64,000 bases of DNA, taken from Chitinophaga dinghuensis. GTDB taxonomy: Bacteria > Bacteroidota > Bacteroidia > Chitinophagales > Chitinophagaceae. Positions 36,637-45,082 of the stretch are shown in pieces. The translations under genes were made by a program, and so were the position numbers. The DNA is taken from assembly GCF_003259435.1 (NCBI RefSeq), contig NZ_QLMA01000002.1, forward strand, positions 62,001 to 126,000. The letters are read 5' to 3'. The notes beneath the pieces are model-generated. The model had not been told where the DNA came from. It made no database searches and saw only the letters and a program-made list of their open reading frames with translations. Within the stretch, counting starts at the first letter, position 1. Each line of letters starts with the position of its first letter.

Positions 36637-39108
36637 ATGTATACCGCTAAAATGCTGCATCATTGCAGGCATATTGCCGTAGGCTTGCTCTTACTGGCCA
36701 ACCTGCCAATGGCCGCACAGCAGCCCGTCCGAACTGTCGGGAATATTAAAAAGGCCGTTATCAATGCATCATCTGTAGACATTACCCTCGACAATGCCTT
36801 CGCCAATGTGACGGTTTACAGTGCAGCAGTTATTCGCGTACGCATGGATAAACAACCTCTTTCCCGGGATTTCTCCTACGCAGTAACCGCTTCGCCACAA
36901 AAAGTGAAAGCCGCCATTACACAGGACAACGTGTCTCTCAAAATCATTACGGACTCGCTACAGGTAATTATTCAAAAATCTCCTTTCGCCATCCGCTTCC
37001 TGACACCTTCCGGCGAAGTAATCAATGAAGATGAACCAGGACTCACCACCTCCTGGGTACAGGAAAATGTGACCACCTACAAGAAAATGCAGGCAGCAGA
37101 AAGATTCATCGGACTCGGAGAAAAAACCGGGAACCTGGATCGTAAAGGAGAAGCCTATACGAATTGGAATTCAGACGTTTTCGGATATGCCGTCAACAGC
37201 GATCCGATATACGCTACGATTCCCTTCTATATTGGGATTCATCATCATCTCAATTATGGTATCTTCCTGGATAATACTTTCCGTACGGAGTTCAATTTCG
37301 GCGCCAGCAATAATAGATTCTCCTCTTTCGGCGCAAGAGGTGGGGAGATGAATTATTATTTCATTTATCATACCCGCCTGGCCGACATCATTTCCTCCTA
37401 TACGGCACTTACTGGCAGAATCCCGCTGCCGCCTCAATGGAGCCTGGGTTACCAGCAAAACAGGTACAGCTATTATCCTGAAACGGAAGTCATGCGCATT
37501 GCGCAAACGCTTCGCGAAAAGAAGATACCGGCAGATGGTATCACCCTCGACATTCATTACATGGATGCCTACAAATTATTTACCTGGAATAAAGAACGTT
37601 TTCCCGATCCCAAAAGAATGACGGATAAACTGCGGGAGATGGGACTACACCTTACCGTCATCGTTGATCCGGGCATCAAAGTAGAACAAGGCTACGCCGC
37701 CTATGAAAGCGGTAAACAGAATGATATTTTCATCAAATACAGCGACGGCCAATACTATACTGGTCAGGTATGGCCGGGTTGGTGTCATTTCCCTGATTTC
37801 ACCAGCGTCCGCGGAAGGGATTGGTGGAAAACTGCTATTAAATCGTATATCCGTAACGGTGTGACCGGTATCTGGAACGATATGAATGAAATAGCCACCT
37901 GGGGACAAAAAATGCCGGATAATGTTGTATTCAATTTTGAAGACCATCCGGTATCACATTTACAGGCGCATAATGTATATGGACTGGAAATGGCCCGCGC
38001 CTCCTATGAAGGCGCACGGGAAGAACTGAAAAAACGACCGTTCTTGCTTACCCGCGCCGCTTATGCCGGTTCTCAGCGTTACAGCGCTATCTGGACAGGC
38101 GATAATCGTGCTGAAGAGGATCATATGCTGTTAGGAATACGACTGCTGAACAGCTTAGGTGTGAGTGGATTCGCTTTTTCAGGTATGGATGTAGGCGGTT
38201 TTACCGGTAATCCATCTGTAAGTCTTTATACCCGCTGGATGCAGATTGGCGCATTCATTCCATATTTCAGGAATCATACCCAGGTGAACACTAAATCAGC
38301 CGAGCCGTGGGCCTTCGGTGAAGAAGCGTTGGAAATCTCCCGAAATTATATCAACCTACGTTATCATCTGCTGCCATATCTATACAGCAAGATGTATGAA
38401 GCCACTAACAGCGGCATGCCTGTTATGCGCACTTTAGCCATTGACAATACCTTCGACAATAAAGTCTATGATACTCGTTTTCAGAATGAATATCTTTTTG
38501 GAGATGCCTTTCTGGTAGCGCCATTCGAGAGTACTTCCAATTTTGGCAGTATATATTTCCCTGCCGGAAAATGGTATGATTTGTATACAGATACCATTCG
38601 CTCCGGTAGCCAGGAAGTTATCACTGCCTTGAGCACCAAAGCGCTACCGGTTTATGTCAAAGGCAGCAGTATCATCCCTATGCAGTCCCTTGTACAGAGT
38701 ACATCGGAACAACCCACTGATACCCTGTCCCTTCATGTGTACAAGGGTGATGACGATCACTCATTTGTCTATTATGAGGATGACGGAGAAAGCTTTGATT
38801 ATGAAAAAGGTAATTATTACCAACGCCGCATTACTTATCAGCCAACAGTCAGCAAGATTACCCTGGAGGAGAAAACAGGAAATCTGGACAGCAAATTTCA
38901 CTATGTGAAACTGATCCTGCATGGATTTACATCCTTACAGCAGGTGAAGGTCAATGGGAAACCAATGTCGTTACAAACGGCTGGTTATTCCTTTCTGTCG
39001 CCCATCTCCAGATTCGATCCACAGGGGTCCCACATTGCTGCCGATAGTTGCCAAGTTGCACAAATGGTTATTGCCTATTCCAATCAAGTTATTAACGTGG
39101 ATTTATAA
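36637..39108 (+). CDS. Glycoside hydrolase family 31 (alpha-glucosidase type)
   Basis: I take the ATG at 36637 (823 residues); the upstream ATG at 36598 lies inside a terminator stem. A signal peptide follows (HIAVGLLLLANLPMAAQQ). The GH31 domains are in order: N-terminal beta-sandwich (about 30-250), the (beta/alpha)8 catalytic barrel with GITLDIHYMDAYKLFTW and GIWNDMNE, where Asp415 is the nucleophile, then IWTGDNRAEEDHM with the likely acid/base Asp, and C-terminal sheets. It should hydrolyse alpha-linked glucose or xylose units in the periplasm. With SusC, SusD and the DUF6377 regulator it forms a small alpha-glucan utilisation locus. Confidence 0.93.
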   Translation: MYTAKMLHHCRHIAVGLLLLANLPMAAQQPVRTVGNIKKAVINASSVDITLDNAFANVTVYSAAVIRVRMDKQPLSRDFSYAVTASPQKVKAAITQDNVSLKIITDSLQVIIQKSPFAIRFLTPSGEVINEDEPGLTTSWVQENVTTYKKMQAAERFIGLGEKTGNLDRKGEAYTNWNSDVFGYAVNSDPIYATIPFYIGIHHHLNYGIFLDNTFRTEFNFGASNNRFSSFGARGGEMNYYFIYHTRLADIISSYTALTGRIPLPPQWSLGYQQNRYSYYPETEVMRIAQTLREKKIPADGITLDIHYMDAYKLFTWNKERFPDPKRMTDKLREMGLHLTVIVDPGIKVEQGYAAYESGKQNDIFIKYSDGQYYTGQVWPGWCHFPDFTSVRGRDWWKTAIKSYIRNGVTGIWNDMNEIATWGQKMPDNVVFNFEDHPVSHLQAHNVYGLEMARASYEGAREELKKRPFLLTRAAYAGSQRYSAIWTGDNRAEEDHMLLGIRLLNSLGVSGFAFSGMDVGGFTGNPSVSLYTRWMQIGAFIPYFRNHTQVNTKSAEPWAFGEEALEISRNYINLRYHLLPYLYSKMYEATNSGMPVMRTLAIDNTFDNKVYDTRFQNEYLFGDAFLVAPFESTSNFGSIYFPAGKWYDLYTDTIRSGSQEVITALSTKALPVYVKGSSIIPMQSLVQSTSEQPTDTLSLHVYKGDDDHSFVYYEDDGESFDYEKGNYYQRRITYQPTVSKITLEEKTGNLDSKFHYVKLILHGFTSLQQVKVNGKPMSLQTAGYSFLSPISRFDPQGSHIAADSCQVAQMVIAYSNQVINVDL

Positions 39109-39118
39109 ATAGGGAAAC

Positions 39119-39148
39119 GGCCTCCCTGCTTTCGGGGAGGCCTTTATC
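39119..39148 (+). terminator. Terminator of the GH31 gene
   Basis: A GC-rich 8-bp stem (39119-39126 with 39135-39142), 8-nt loop and a short T-rich tail. Confidence 0.8.
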
Positions 39149-39184
39149 TATTCAATTGATTTTCAGTATTAGTTTCCTTTTAGT

Positions 39185-39211
39185 AAGTAGGGCACTTTTT
39201 AGTGCCTACTT
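39185..39211. promoter_or_regulatory. Inverted repeat at the MBL hydrolase promoter
   Basis: AAGTAGG/CCTACTT with inner CACT/AGTG arms (one bulged G), 4-T loop. It touches the -33 TTG of the promoter, so it may be an operator. It could also be a second terminator for the GH31 unit. Confidence 0.45.
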
Positions 39212-39240
39212 GTCAATCATATTGGGGTCGGATACCTTTG
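39210..39240 (+). promoter_or_regulatory. Promoter of the MBL-fold hydrolase gene
   Basis: TTG at 39210-39212, a 20-nt spacer and TACCTTTG at 39233-39240. The transcript would start near 39247, only about 15 nt before the ATG at 39262. Confidence 0.65.
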
Positions 39241-39261
39241 GTACCAAATTGTACAAAACAA

Positions 39262-40248
39262 ATGAATAGAAGATCCGTCATCAGAAACATGATTTTGGCA
39301 GGAGTTGGTACAGCACTTCCATTGACCAAGCTGTTAGCCTCCGTAACTGCACCCAAAGACCTCAAGAGCAGGCCTTTTCACCGTTTTACACTGGGCGATT
39401 TAGAGCTCACCACCGTAACAGATGGGTATGTCCATATGGATAAAGTACAGCCTATTTTTGCCCCAGGCGTTCCCCGCAAAGAAGTAGATGATTTACTGAA
39501 GAAAAACTTCCGTCCTACTGATCATGTTGATCTGGGCATTAATATGCTGGTGGTGAGGAAGCAGGATAAATTGATTTTGATAGACACGGGCGTGGGAGCC
39601 GCATATGGTAAAAATTCAGGTTGGTTATTGCAATCCCTCGCGGATGCTGGCATACAGCCCGAAGCGATTAATGCAGTGGTCATTTCACATGGTCATCCTG
39701 ATCACATAGGTGGATTGGTAAAAGAAGATGGTCAGTTGAACTTCCCGAATGCGACTGTTTATCTTTCCCGTATAGAACATGATTTCTGGATGGCGCCTAC
39801 ACAGGATTTCTCCAAATCAACCTTCGAGGATAAAGCCTTACTGCATACTTTCGCGTTAGGCACCCAAAAGGTTTTCCGTACTGTCAAGCCTCAGCTGCAG
39901 CTTTTCGAAGATGGACTGACGTTATTTGATTGTATTCGGCTGGAAATTGCGCCGGGTCATACGCCAGGTCATACCATTACGCATATTTATTCCGGCGGGC
40001 AGGAGATGGTGCATATTGCAGACCTTATTCACTCTGATGTATTATTGTTCCCACATCCTGAATGGGGATTTAATGGAGACACGGATTTAAAACTCGCCGC
40101 GGCTACACGAAAAAAAGTATTGCAGCGTTTAGCCGACAACGGAGCTGCCATCTTCGCTTATCATCTGCCATGGCCAGGAATAGGACATGCCCGTAAACAG
40201 GGTAATGGATTTGAATGGGTAGCAGAGACGTATGCTTATCCGGTTTAG
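39262..40248 (+). CDS. Exported MBL-fold metallo-hydrolase
   Basis: The start at 39262 (328 residues) follows from the promoter position. The N-terminus MNRRSVIRNMILAGVGTALPL has paired Arg before a hydrophobic stretch and looks like a Tat-type signal. The metallo-beta-lactamase core is complete: VVISHGHPDHIGG with the HxHxDH ligands His143, His145, Asp147 and His148, GHTPGHTITH, and the downstream Asp and His ligands (VHIADLIHSD, FAYHLPWPG). The overall sequence resembles the quorum-quenching lactonase-like and N-acyl hydrolase subgroup, but the substrate is not assigned. The convergent DUF6624 gene overlaps its end by 4 nt. Confidence 0.9.
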   Translation: MNRRSVIRNMILAGVGTALPLTKLLASVTAPKDLKSRPFHRFTLGDLELTTVTDGYVHMDKVQPIFAPGVPRKEVDDLLKKNFRPTDHVDLGINMLVVRKQDKLILIDTGVGAAYGKNSGWLLQSLADAGIQPEAINAVVISHGHPDHIGGLVKEDGQLNFPNATVYLSRIEHDFWMAPTQDFSKSTFEDKALLHTFALGTQKVFRTVKPQLQLFEDGLTLFDCIRLEIAPGHTPGHTITHIYSGGQEMVHIADLIHSDVLLFPHPEWGFNGDTDLKLAAATRKKVLQRLADNGAAIFAYHLPWPGIGHARKQGNGFEWVAETYAYPV

Positions 40249-40850
40249 TGTAAGTGATTCGTATCGGCAGGAGGTATGTAGTCTACTCCCAGCTTTTTGG
40301 CATCTGTTGCCAGTGGAGGGAGGCCTACTTCCTGCCTACGTTTATCCACATTCCTTTCGTCTTCAATGGGCGACAGCTGGTATTTATCGGTATTGTAGCC
40401 CGTTTTAGGGTCCTTAATAGGCGCATATTGCGTACCATACCGTTGTGTACCGGATTTAGCCAGTTGCAGACGGTCCACCATCTTCACTACATCTTTCCAT
40501 TGCAGGTCTCCTGCTTTTGCGGCCTGTTCAAAGACAGGCAAATACTTTTCCTGCGCAGCGGAATCTGCATGTTGAATAACGAGGAAACAGGCCAGGGAAG
40601 CGGTATCTCCAAACAGTTTCCTACTAGGATTCCCCATGGAATCGAGGATAAAAGTTACCCGTTTGAGATTGATGGCATCCAGGCTATCCTGTTTCTTCCA
40701 GAGATGCCAGTTGGCCGATGATTTTGTCAATTCTTCCCTGTAAAATTGATCCTTTTGATAGATCCCTATTAATTCCTGCTTCATGGAGGATACTGGGTTA
40801 GGAGAGGGGTTACAGGCAAATAATATTAATAAGGCAGCATAGTATTTCAT
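40245..40850 (-). CDS. DUF6624-like lipoprotein
   Basis: A 201-residue putative lipoprotein with a very short signal (MKYYAALLILFAC). The mature part contains KKQDSLDAINLKRVTFILDSMGNPSRKLFGDTA, FLVIQHADSAAQEKYLPVF and LAKSGTQRYGTQY. The IQHAD block and the RYGTQ block are hallmarks of the DUF6624 family, whose function is unknown. Its 3' end overlaps the MBL-fold gene by 4 nt in convergent orientation. Confidence 0.8.
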   Translation of the reverse strand: MKYYAALLILFACNPSPNPVSSMKQELIGIYQKDQFYREELTKSSANWHLWKKQDSLDAINLKRVTFILDSMGNPSRKLFGDTASLACFLVIQHADSAAQEKYLPVFEQAAKAGDLQWKDVVKMVDRLQLAKSGTQRYGTQYAPIKDPKTGYNTDKYQLSPIEDERNVDKRRQEVGLPPLATDAKKLGVDYIPPADTNHLH

Positions 40851-40894
40851 ACCGTGGAATTTACAGAGAAGATACTAAAAGGAACGCATAAACG

Positions 40895-40930
40895 AAAGAA
40901 GGTCTTCCCGTTGCCAGGAAGACCTTCTTT
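40895..40930 (-). terminator. Terminator of the ECF-controlled SusCD locus
   Basis: A perfect 14-bp stem (40895-40908 with 40917-40930) with an 8-nt loop, 20 nt after the last gene of the locus. The flanking T content on the minus strand is modest. Confidence 0.75.
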
Positions 40931-40950
40931 ATATTAGATGCTACTCTTTT

Positions 40951-42276
40951 TTAGTTACCAACAGTTCCGTAGAAGAACTGAGCTGGATTGGTAGATTTAA
41001 TGAAACCGCCCAATGTCAGTGTAGAACCTGGAATGGTGTTAGGCACCCATGCTATGGAGAAAGCAGGAGCGCTTTCGAAATAGTTTCTGGTACCCACAAA
41101 AGCAAGTGGTAATGCACCAGCATTCGCATTCTGAGAAACGAAGATGAACTTGAAAGTGCCATCAGCGTTTTTAGTAGTGGAGTACACTACATCTGCGAGG
41201 TAAGTAGTGGTGGCATTAGAGAAACTGAATCTCACGGTATAGGTATAATCCGGATTCTGTATCATACGGATATAGTTCAGATTATATCCATAGGCTTTCA
41301 GCTGATTCAGACAGGCTGTATAAACAGGATCGAAATCACTGTTTAAGGTACCTTTCAGGGTAGCGGCACTGTACTCAACTACAGTATAGTCTTTACCAGG
41401 TCCATATACGAGGTTCAATGGAACGACAGGAGCAGTACCGGTTTGCAGATAGATAGTCTGATCGCCACTTTTTGCATAGAAGTTTTTCGCTGCAGCGTCC
41501 CAGATCAGCTCACGAATGGAGAATCCATTGTAAACAAATGCTGAGTCCAAGATGATACCATTTGGCGTATACGCAAAACCGCGGTTCTTACTTACTACGA
41601 CATTGTTATCGCCAACATATCCAAACCTTACTCTGCGGGTGGTAAGATTAATTGCAGCATCTGCTTTACCACCGTCTTTAAACAGGAAATAAGGAGCCAG
41701 GTTGCCGGCCAGGTAAGTTGGCAGACCGTTCATACGATCAGCGATTTTACCGCCCAGCACATCTTGTTGTTCTGTGCTGGTCATTTTAACCATCATCATC
41801 ACATTGCCTCTATCGATACCATTCACATAGAAGGTATCTCCTTTCATTTTATCCATTGCAAACTGGAAATCGGATTGAAGACCAGCGCCAGCAGTACCAC
41901 CGCTTACACCCGAAACTGGGTCATTCGGCAAGTGGATATAGCTATAGGTATCAAAGATCAATGTGGGCCACTGAAGTGCTTTCAGGCGGAAGGTAGAGGA
42001 CTTCGAAGTGGTAGCTGTGGTAGTATTGAAATCGCTCAACATTTCCACAGAGTTATCCTTATTGAACTTGAAGTAGTAGAAAAACCCTTTACCACCTTTA
42101 GGATAAATGGTTGCTTTCCATCCATATTGAGAGGAGGTCAGGAGTTGCATGTCCTCATCCAGGCGCTGAATCAGTCTTTTATCCGGATCCTCCATAAAAG
42201 GATCAGATGATTTAGTACATGCGGTGGCAGAAATTGCCAACATTGTATATAAAGCGAGTCTTTTCATGATGTTCAT
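40951..42276 (-). CDS. DUF4302-type lipoprotein
   Basis: A 441-residue lipoprotein (signal ending SATAC; the alternative ATG at 42267 gives the same lipobox). DPFMEDPDKRLIQRLDEDMQLLTSSQYGWKATIYPKGGKGFFYYFKF is typical of DUF4302, a family found in SusCD loci. The rest is beta-rich. It is probably a surface-exposed accessory binding protein. The start overlaps the stop of the metallohydrolase gene (TAATG), which indicates translational coupling. It is the last gene of the locus. Confidence 0.85.
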   Translation of the reverse strand: MNIMKRLALYTMLAISATACTKSSDPFMEDPDKRLIQRLDEDMQLLTSSQYGWKATIYPKGGKGFFYYFKFNKDNSVEMLSDFNTTTATTSKSSTFRLKALQWPTLIFDTYSYIHLPNDPVSGVSGGTAGAGLQSDFQFAMDKMKGDTFYVNGIDRGNVMMMVKMTSTEQQDVLGGKIADRMNGLPTYLAGNLAPYFLFKDGGKADAAINLTTRRVRFGYVGDNNVVVSKNRGFAYTPNGIILDSAFVYNGFSIRELIWDAAAKNFYAKSGDQTIYLQTGTAPVVPLNLVYGPGKDYTVVEYSAATLKGTLNSDFDPVYTACLNQLKAYGYNLNYIRMIQNPDYTYTVRFSFSNATTTYLADVVYSTTKNADGTFKFIFVSQNANAGALPLAFVGTRNYFESAPAFSIAWVPNTIPGSTLTLGGFIKSTNPAQFFYGTVGN

Positions 42277-43607
42277 TACAGATTTAAGGTTCCGAATGTG
42301 AATGTGCTAGCATCATCCGATTTTACAAATCCACCGAATTCTACTTTTGCATCAGCAGCATAGAAATAATTGGTTTTGAATGCACCAGTGAAGAAATCTG
42401 TCAACGGTTTAGCAGCAGCAGCGATAACGGTGCCATTTGCATCAGCACTGTTATAAGTAAACGTATACGTTTCTGCCGCGGTGTTTGCCGCCATATCATA
42501 GGTGAAGGTACCTGTGTACAGGGTACCCGCGCTAGTACCAGCAGCAGCACGGAAGTTTACTTTCAGCTGCATGGAAGTTGCACTGGCGAATACTACGTTC
42601 ATGCTTTCCAGCGTATACTTGGCAGTGGTATTAACGTTCAGGATAGCCGTTTTTGCAGCATCCCATGCTGTGTTGAACTTATCAGACTGTCCACCTACCA
42701 GCGCAGGGTTAATACTAAAAGATGTAAAAGCTTTATTGAAACCAATCTGTGCGAATACAGGAGGATTGGAATAACTGTTCAGGTCTTTCTGAACTTTAGT
42801 CTGCAATCCAGTGAAATCAATACCCCAGCTTTGTTTGAAATATCCCACTACGATGGCTTCTTTCTTACGGATGATGGCCACGTTTACACCTGTTTGTTTC
42901 AGGAGTGTCTCATAACCGCCACGGCCTTGTGTCAGCATTACAGACACCATTTCTGCAAAATCCTCCTCAGGAGCGGCACGGGAATACTGTGTAACATAAC
43001 CATAAGAATAAGCATCTGCCAGTGGCTGGTTATTCCAGTCAGCAGTATAACTACCACCCGTCAGTAATGGGAAATCTTTAGGGTAGATAATCGTCTGATG
43101 CATAATGTGTGCAAACTCGTGGTGAATTGTTTTCAATACACCTTGTACGTTTGAACGGGTAGATTTGGAGAAGTTATTCACATTGTAGAGTGTAACTCTG
43201 AAACCACCTTCTGCCTCACCCAGTTTTACAGTACCACCGCTATTGTATTCCACACTACCCACCAGCATATATTGTTTTGGTGAATACTGCTTAATAAAGG
43301 TGGCGCCTTTTTCCGCGATATAAGGTTGAATCCAGCCAGAGTTTACGACCTCCATCAGCGGACGCACTCTTGCGGTATCCGGAGGAACCAGCGTTTTGGT
43401 AGGATCCAGTTCAGACCCATCCCATCTGTACTTTACTTCCAGATTGAAAGGTTGAGTGAAAGTACTATACAGCCAGTTATCTAAAGGCGTTTTAGTCCAG
43501 GTATCCCCGCCAAGGCCCACGATAGGCTTGTTCAGGTCATCTGTTTTTTTACAGGCGGACAGTGACACTGCCGCAGATGCTAAAATTAAAATGAAATATT
43601 TTTTCAT
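42276..43607 (-). CDS. Substrate-import-associated zinc metallohydrolase lipoprotein
   Basis: A 443-residue lipoprotein (lipobox LSAC, Cys19). A zinc-protease motif HEFAH is at residues 163-167 within TIHHEFAHIMHQ. The family of HExxH lipoproteins encoded next to SusC/SusD has this length and position. It may trim a protein or peptide substrate at the surface before import, or modify a host or prey protein. The C-terminal third (about 290-443) is a separate beta-rich domain similar in style to the end of the DUF4302 protein (both end in FGTL/FYGTV-like strands). It lies 12 nt after susD. Confidence 0.87.
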   Translation of the reverse strand: MKKYFILILASAAVSLSACKKTDDLNKPIVGLGGDTWTKTPLDNWLYSTFTQPFNLEVKYRWDGSELDPTKTLVPPDTARVRPLMEVVNSGWIQPYIAEKGATFIKQYSPKQYMLVGSVEYNSGGTVKLGEAEGGFRVTLYNVNNFSKSTRSNVQGVLKTIHHEFAHIMHQTIIYPKDFPLLTGGSYTADWNNQPLADAYSYGYVTQYSRAAPEEDFAEMVSVMLTQGRGGYETLLKQTGVNVAIIRKKEAIVVGYFKQSWGIDFTGLQTKVQKDLNSYSNPPVFAQIGFNKAFTSFSINPALVGGQSDKFNTAWDAAKTAILNVNTTAKYTLESMNVVFASATSMQLKVNFRAAAGTSAGTLYTGTFTYDMAANTAAETYTFTYNSADANGTVIAAAAKPLTDFFTGAFKTNYFYAADAKVEFGGFVKSDDASTFTFGTLNL

Positions 43608-43619
43608 ACTTACAGCAGA

Positions 43620-45071
43620 TTAACGAGGATTAAGAGGAACACCGGATAAGGTAACTTCTTCCGGTAATTGCAAGAGTTTACGTTTATCATCCGCAGCCAG
43701 CTCAAATACGTCACCTTTGGAGTTAGTATGTGTAACCGGCATTTTCAGACGGAGAATGTCCATCCATCTCATACCTTCATTCACAAATTCTGCGCGTTTC
43801 ACATCCAGCAGTGCCATACGATAAGCCTCTTTTTTATCAGTAGTTCTGGCTGCATAATAAGTCATGATACGAGCATCTGTAATCAGGTGCGTAGTTGTAT
43901 TATAGTTGGTGATACGCGCTCTGATCAATGCGTTGATATCATCCAGCGCATTGGTATACAGCTCTTTATTGATGGAAGCTTCTGCTCTGTTCAACAGGGT
44001 TTCTTCGGTTGTCAGCAATGGACACATGGTATAGTAAACACCCGTGTTCGCATTAATGCTGGAACGTTTGAAATAGGCGAGATACTTCATTACGAAATAG
44101 AAAGTGCTGCTGGTACTATATACCTTGAGCGCATTCCATTGGTTACCAAATGGACTAATGAGCTGTATGCATCTGTTCTGAGACATAGCATATTGATATC
44201 TGTAGTAGTAAATACCATAGGAAGACACGGCCTCACCCAACAGCAGGTTACCTGGATTGGTAGCATTGGTGTAGAAGTTCTGTAAATCCGTAGTAGTTAC
44301 AGTACCACTTTGATAGTTCAGCCATGGTCTGAAATTCGCAGCAAAGTCATTTGAAGGGAAAGCGAGGTTAGACTCTTCGATTACTTTGTCGTAATCACGT
44401 TTCCACAGGTAGAATCTTGCCGCAAAAGCATGTGCCGCTCTTCTGGTGAAGTGATATGCAGGAACAGAATACTTATCATTTAATAAAGGAATACCTTCTT
44501 TCAGGTCCTTTTCAATCATCTCATAAACATATGCCACTGTTTTGCGGTCATATTGTTTTACCACCACTTTTTCAGGTTCAGTAACATAAGGAATACCTAC
44601 ATCTGTAGTGGCTGTAGCTGGATCGTATGCTTTTGAATACAGACATACCAGCATAAAATGAGAATAAGCTCTTGCTACCAATGCTTCTCCTTTTTGTCCG
44701 AGATAGTCTTTTGGATTGCTGGCTTTATTGCAAACATCCAGTGCCTGATTGGCTGCCGCGATAGCGGAATAACAAGCATTCCAGTACCAGGTTGGCCCAT
44801 CCTGAGCGGTAGAGGTAACATCTTTCCAGAAATAAGCATCCGCATTCTTTGGATCCTGAATACCAGTAGTACTAACATCCATGGCATTGTCAGACATTGC
44901 TTCTGCAAAGGTGAAATAGCTACCGTTAGGATAAGCTGTCACCAGCAGTTCAGATACTTTTTCCGGTGAATTCAGGGCTGCACGTTGATCGGGCGCCTGC
45001 TCCAGGTATTTCTTGCAGCTTGTACCGGCTAAAAGCGCTACAGCAGCTATATATAAATATCTTTTCTTCAT
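43620..45071 (-). CDS. SusD/RagB-family lipoprotein
   Basis: I start at the ATG at 45071 (483 residues) rather than the GTG three codons upstream. The signal ends GTSC. KKYLEQAPDQRAAL follows, then GEALVARAYSHFMLVCLYSKAYD, the TPR block of SusD proteins, and a C-terminal RAEFVNEGMRWMDILRLKMPV. The final PxNxR (VPLNPR) is the usual end. It partners the STN-bearing SusC encoded just upstream. Confidence 0.94.
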   Translation of the reverse strand: MKKRYLYIAAVALLAGTSCKKYLEQAPDQRAALNSPEKVSELLVTAYPNGSYFTFAEAMSDNAMDVSTTGIQDPKNADAYFWKDVTSTAQDGPTWYWNACYSAIAAANQALDVCNKASNPKDYLGQKGEALVARAYSHFMLVCLYSKAYDPATATTDVGIPYVTEPEKVVVKQYDRKTVAYVYEMIEKDLKEGIPLLNDKYSVPAYHFTRRAAHAFAARFYLWKRDYDKVIEESNLAFPSNDFAANFRPWLNYQSGTVTTTDLQNFYTNATNPGNLLLGEAVSSYGIYYYRYQYAMSQNRCIQLISPFGNQWNALKVYSTSSTFYFVMKYLAYFKRSSINANTGVYYTMCPLLTTEETLLNRAEASINKELYTNALDDINALIRARITNYNTTTHLITDARIMTYYAARTTDKKEAYRMALLDVKRAEFVNEGMRWMDILRLKMPVTHTNSKGDVFELAADDKRKLLQLPEEVTLSGVPLNPR

Positions 45072-45082
45072 AATAATCACAA

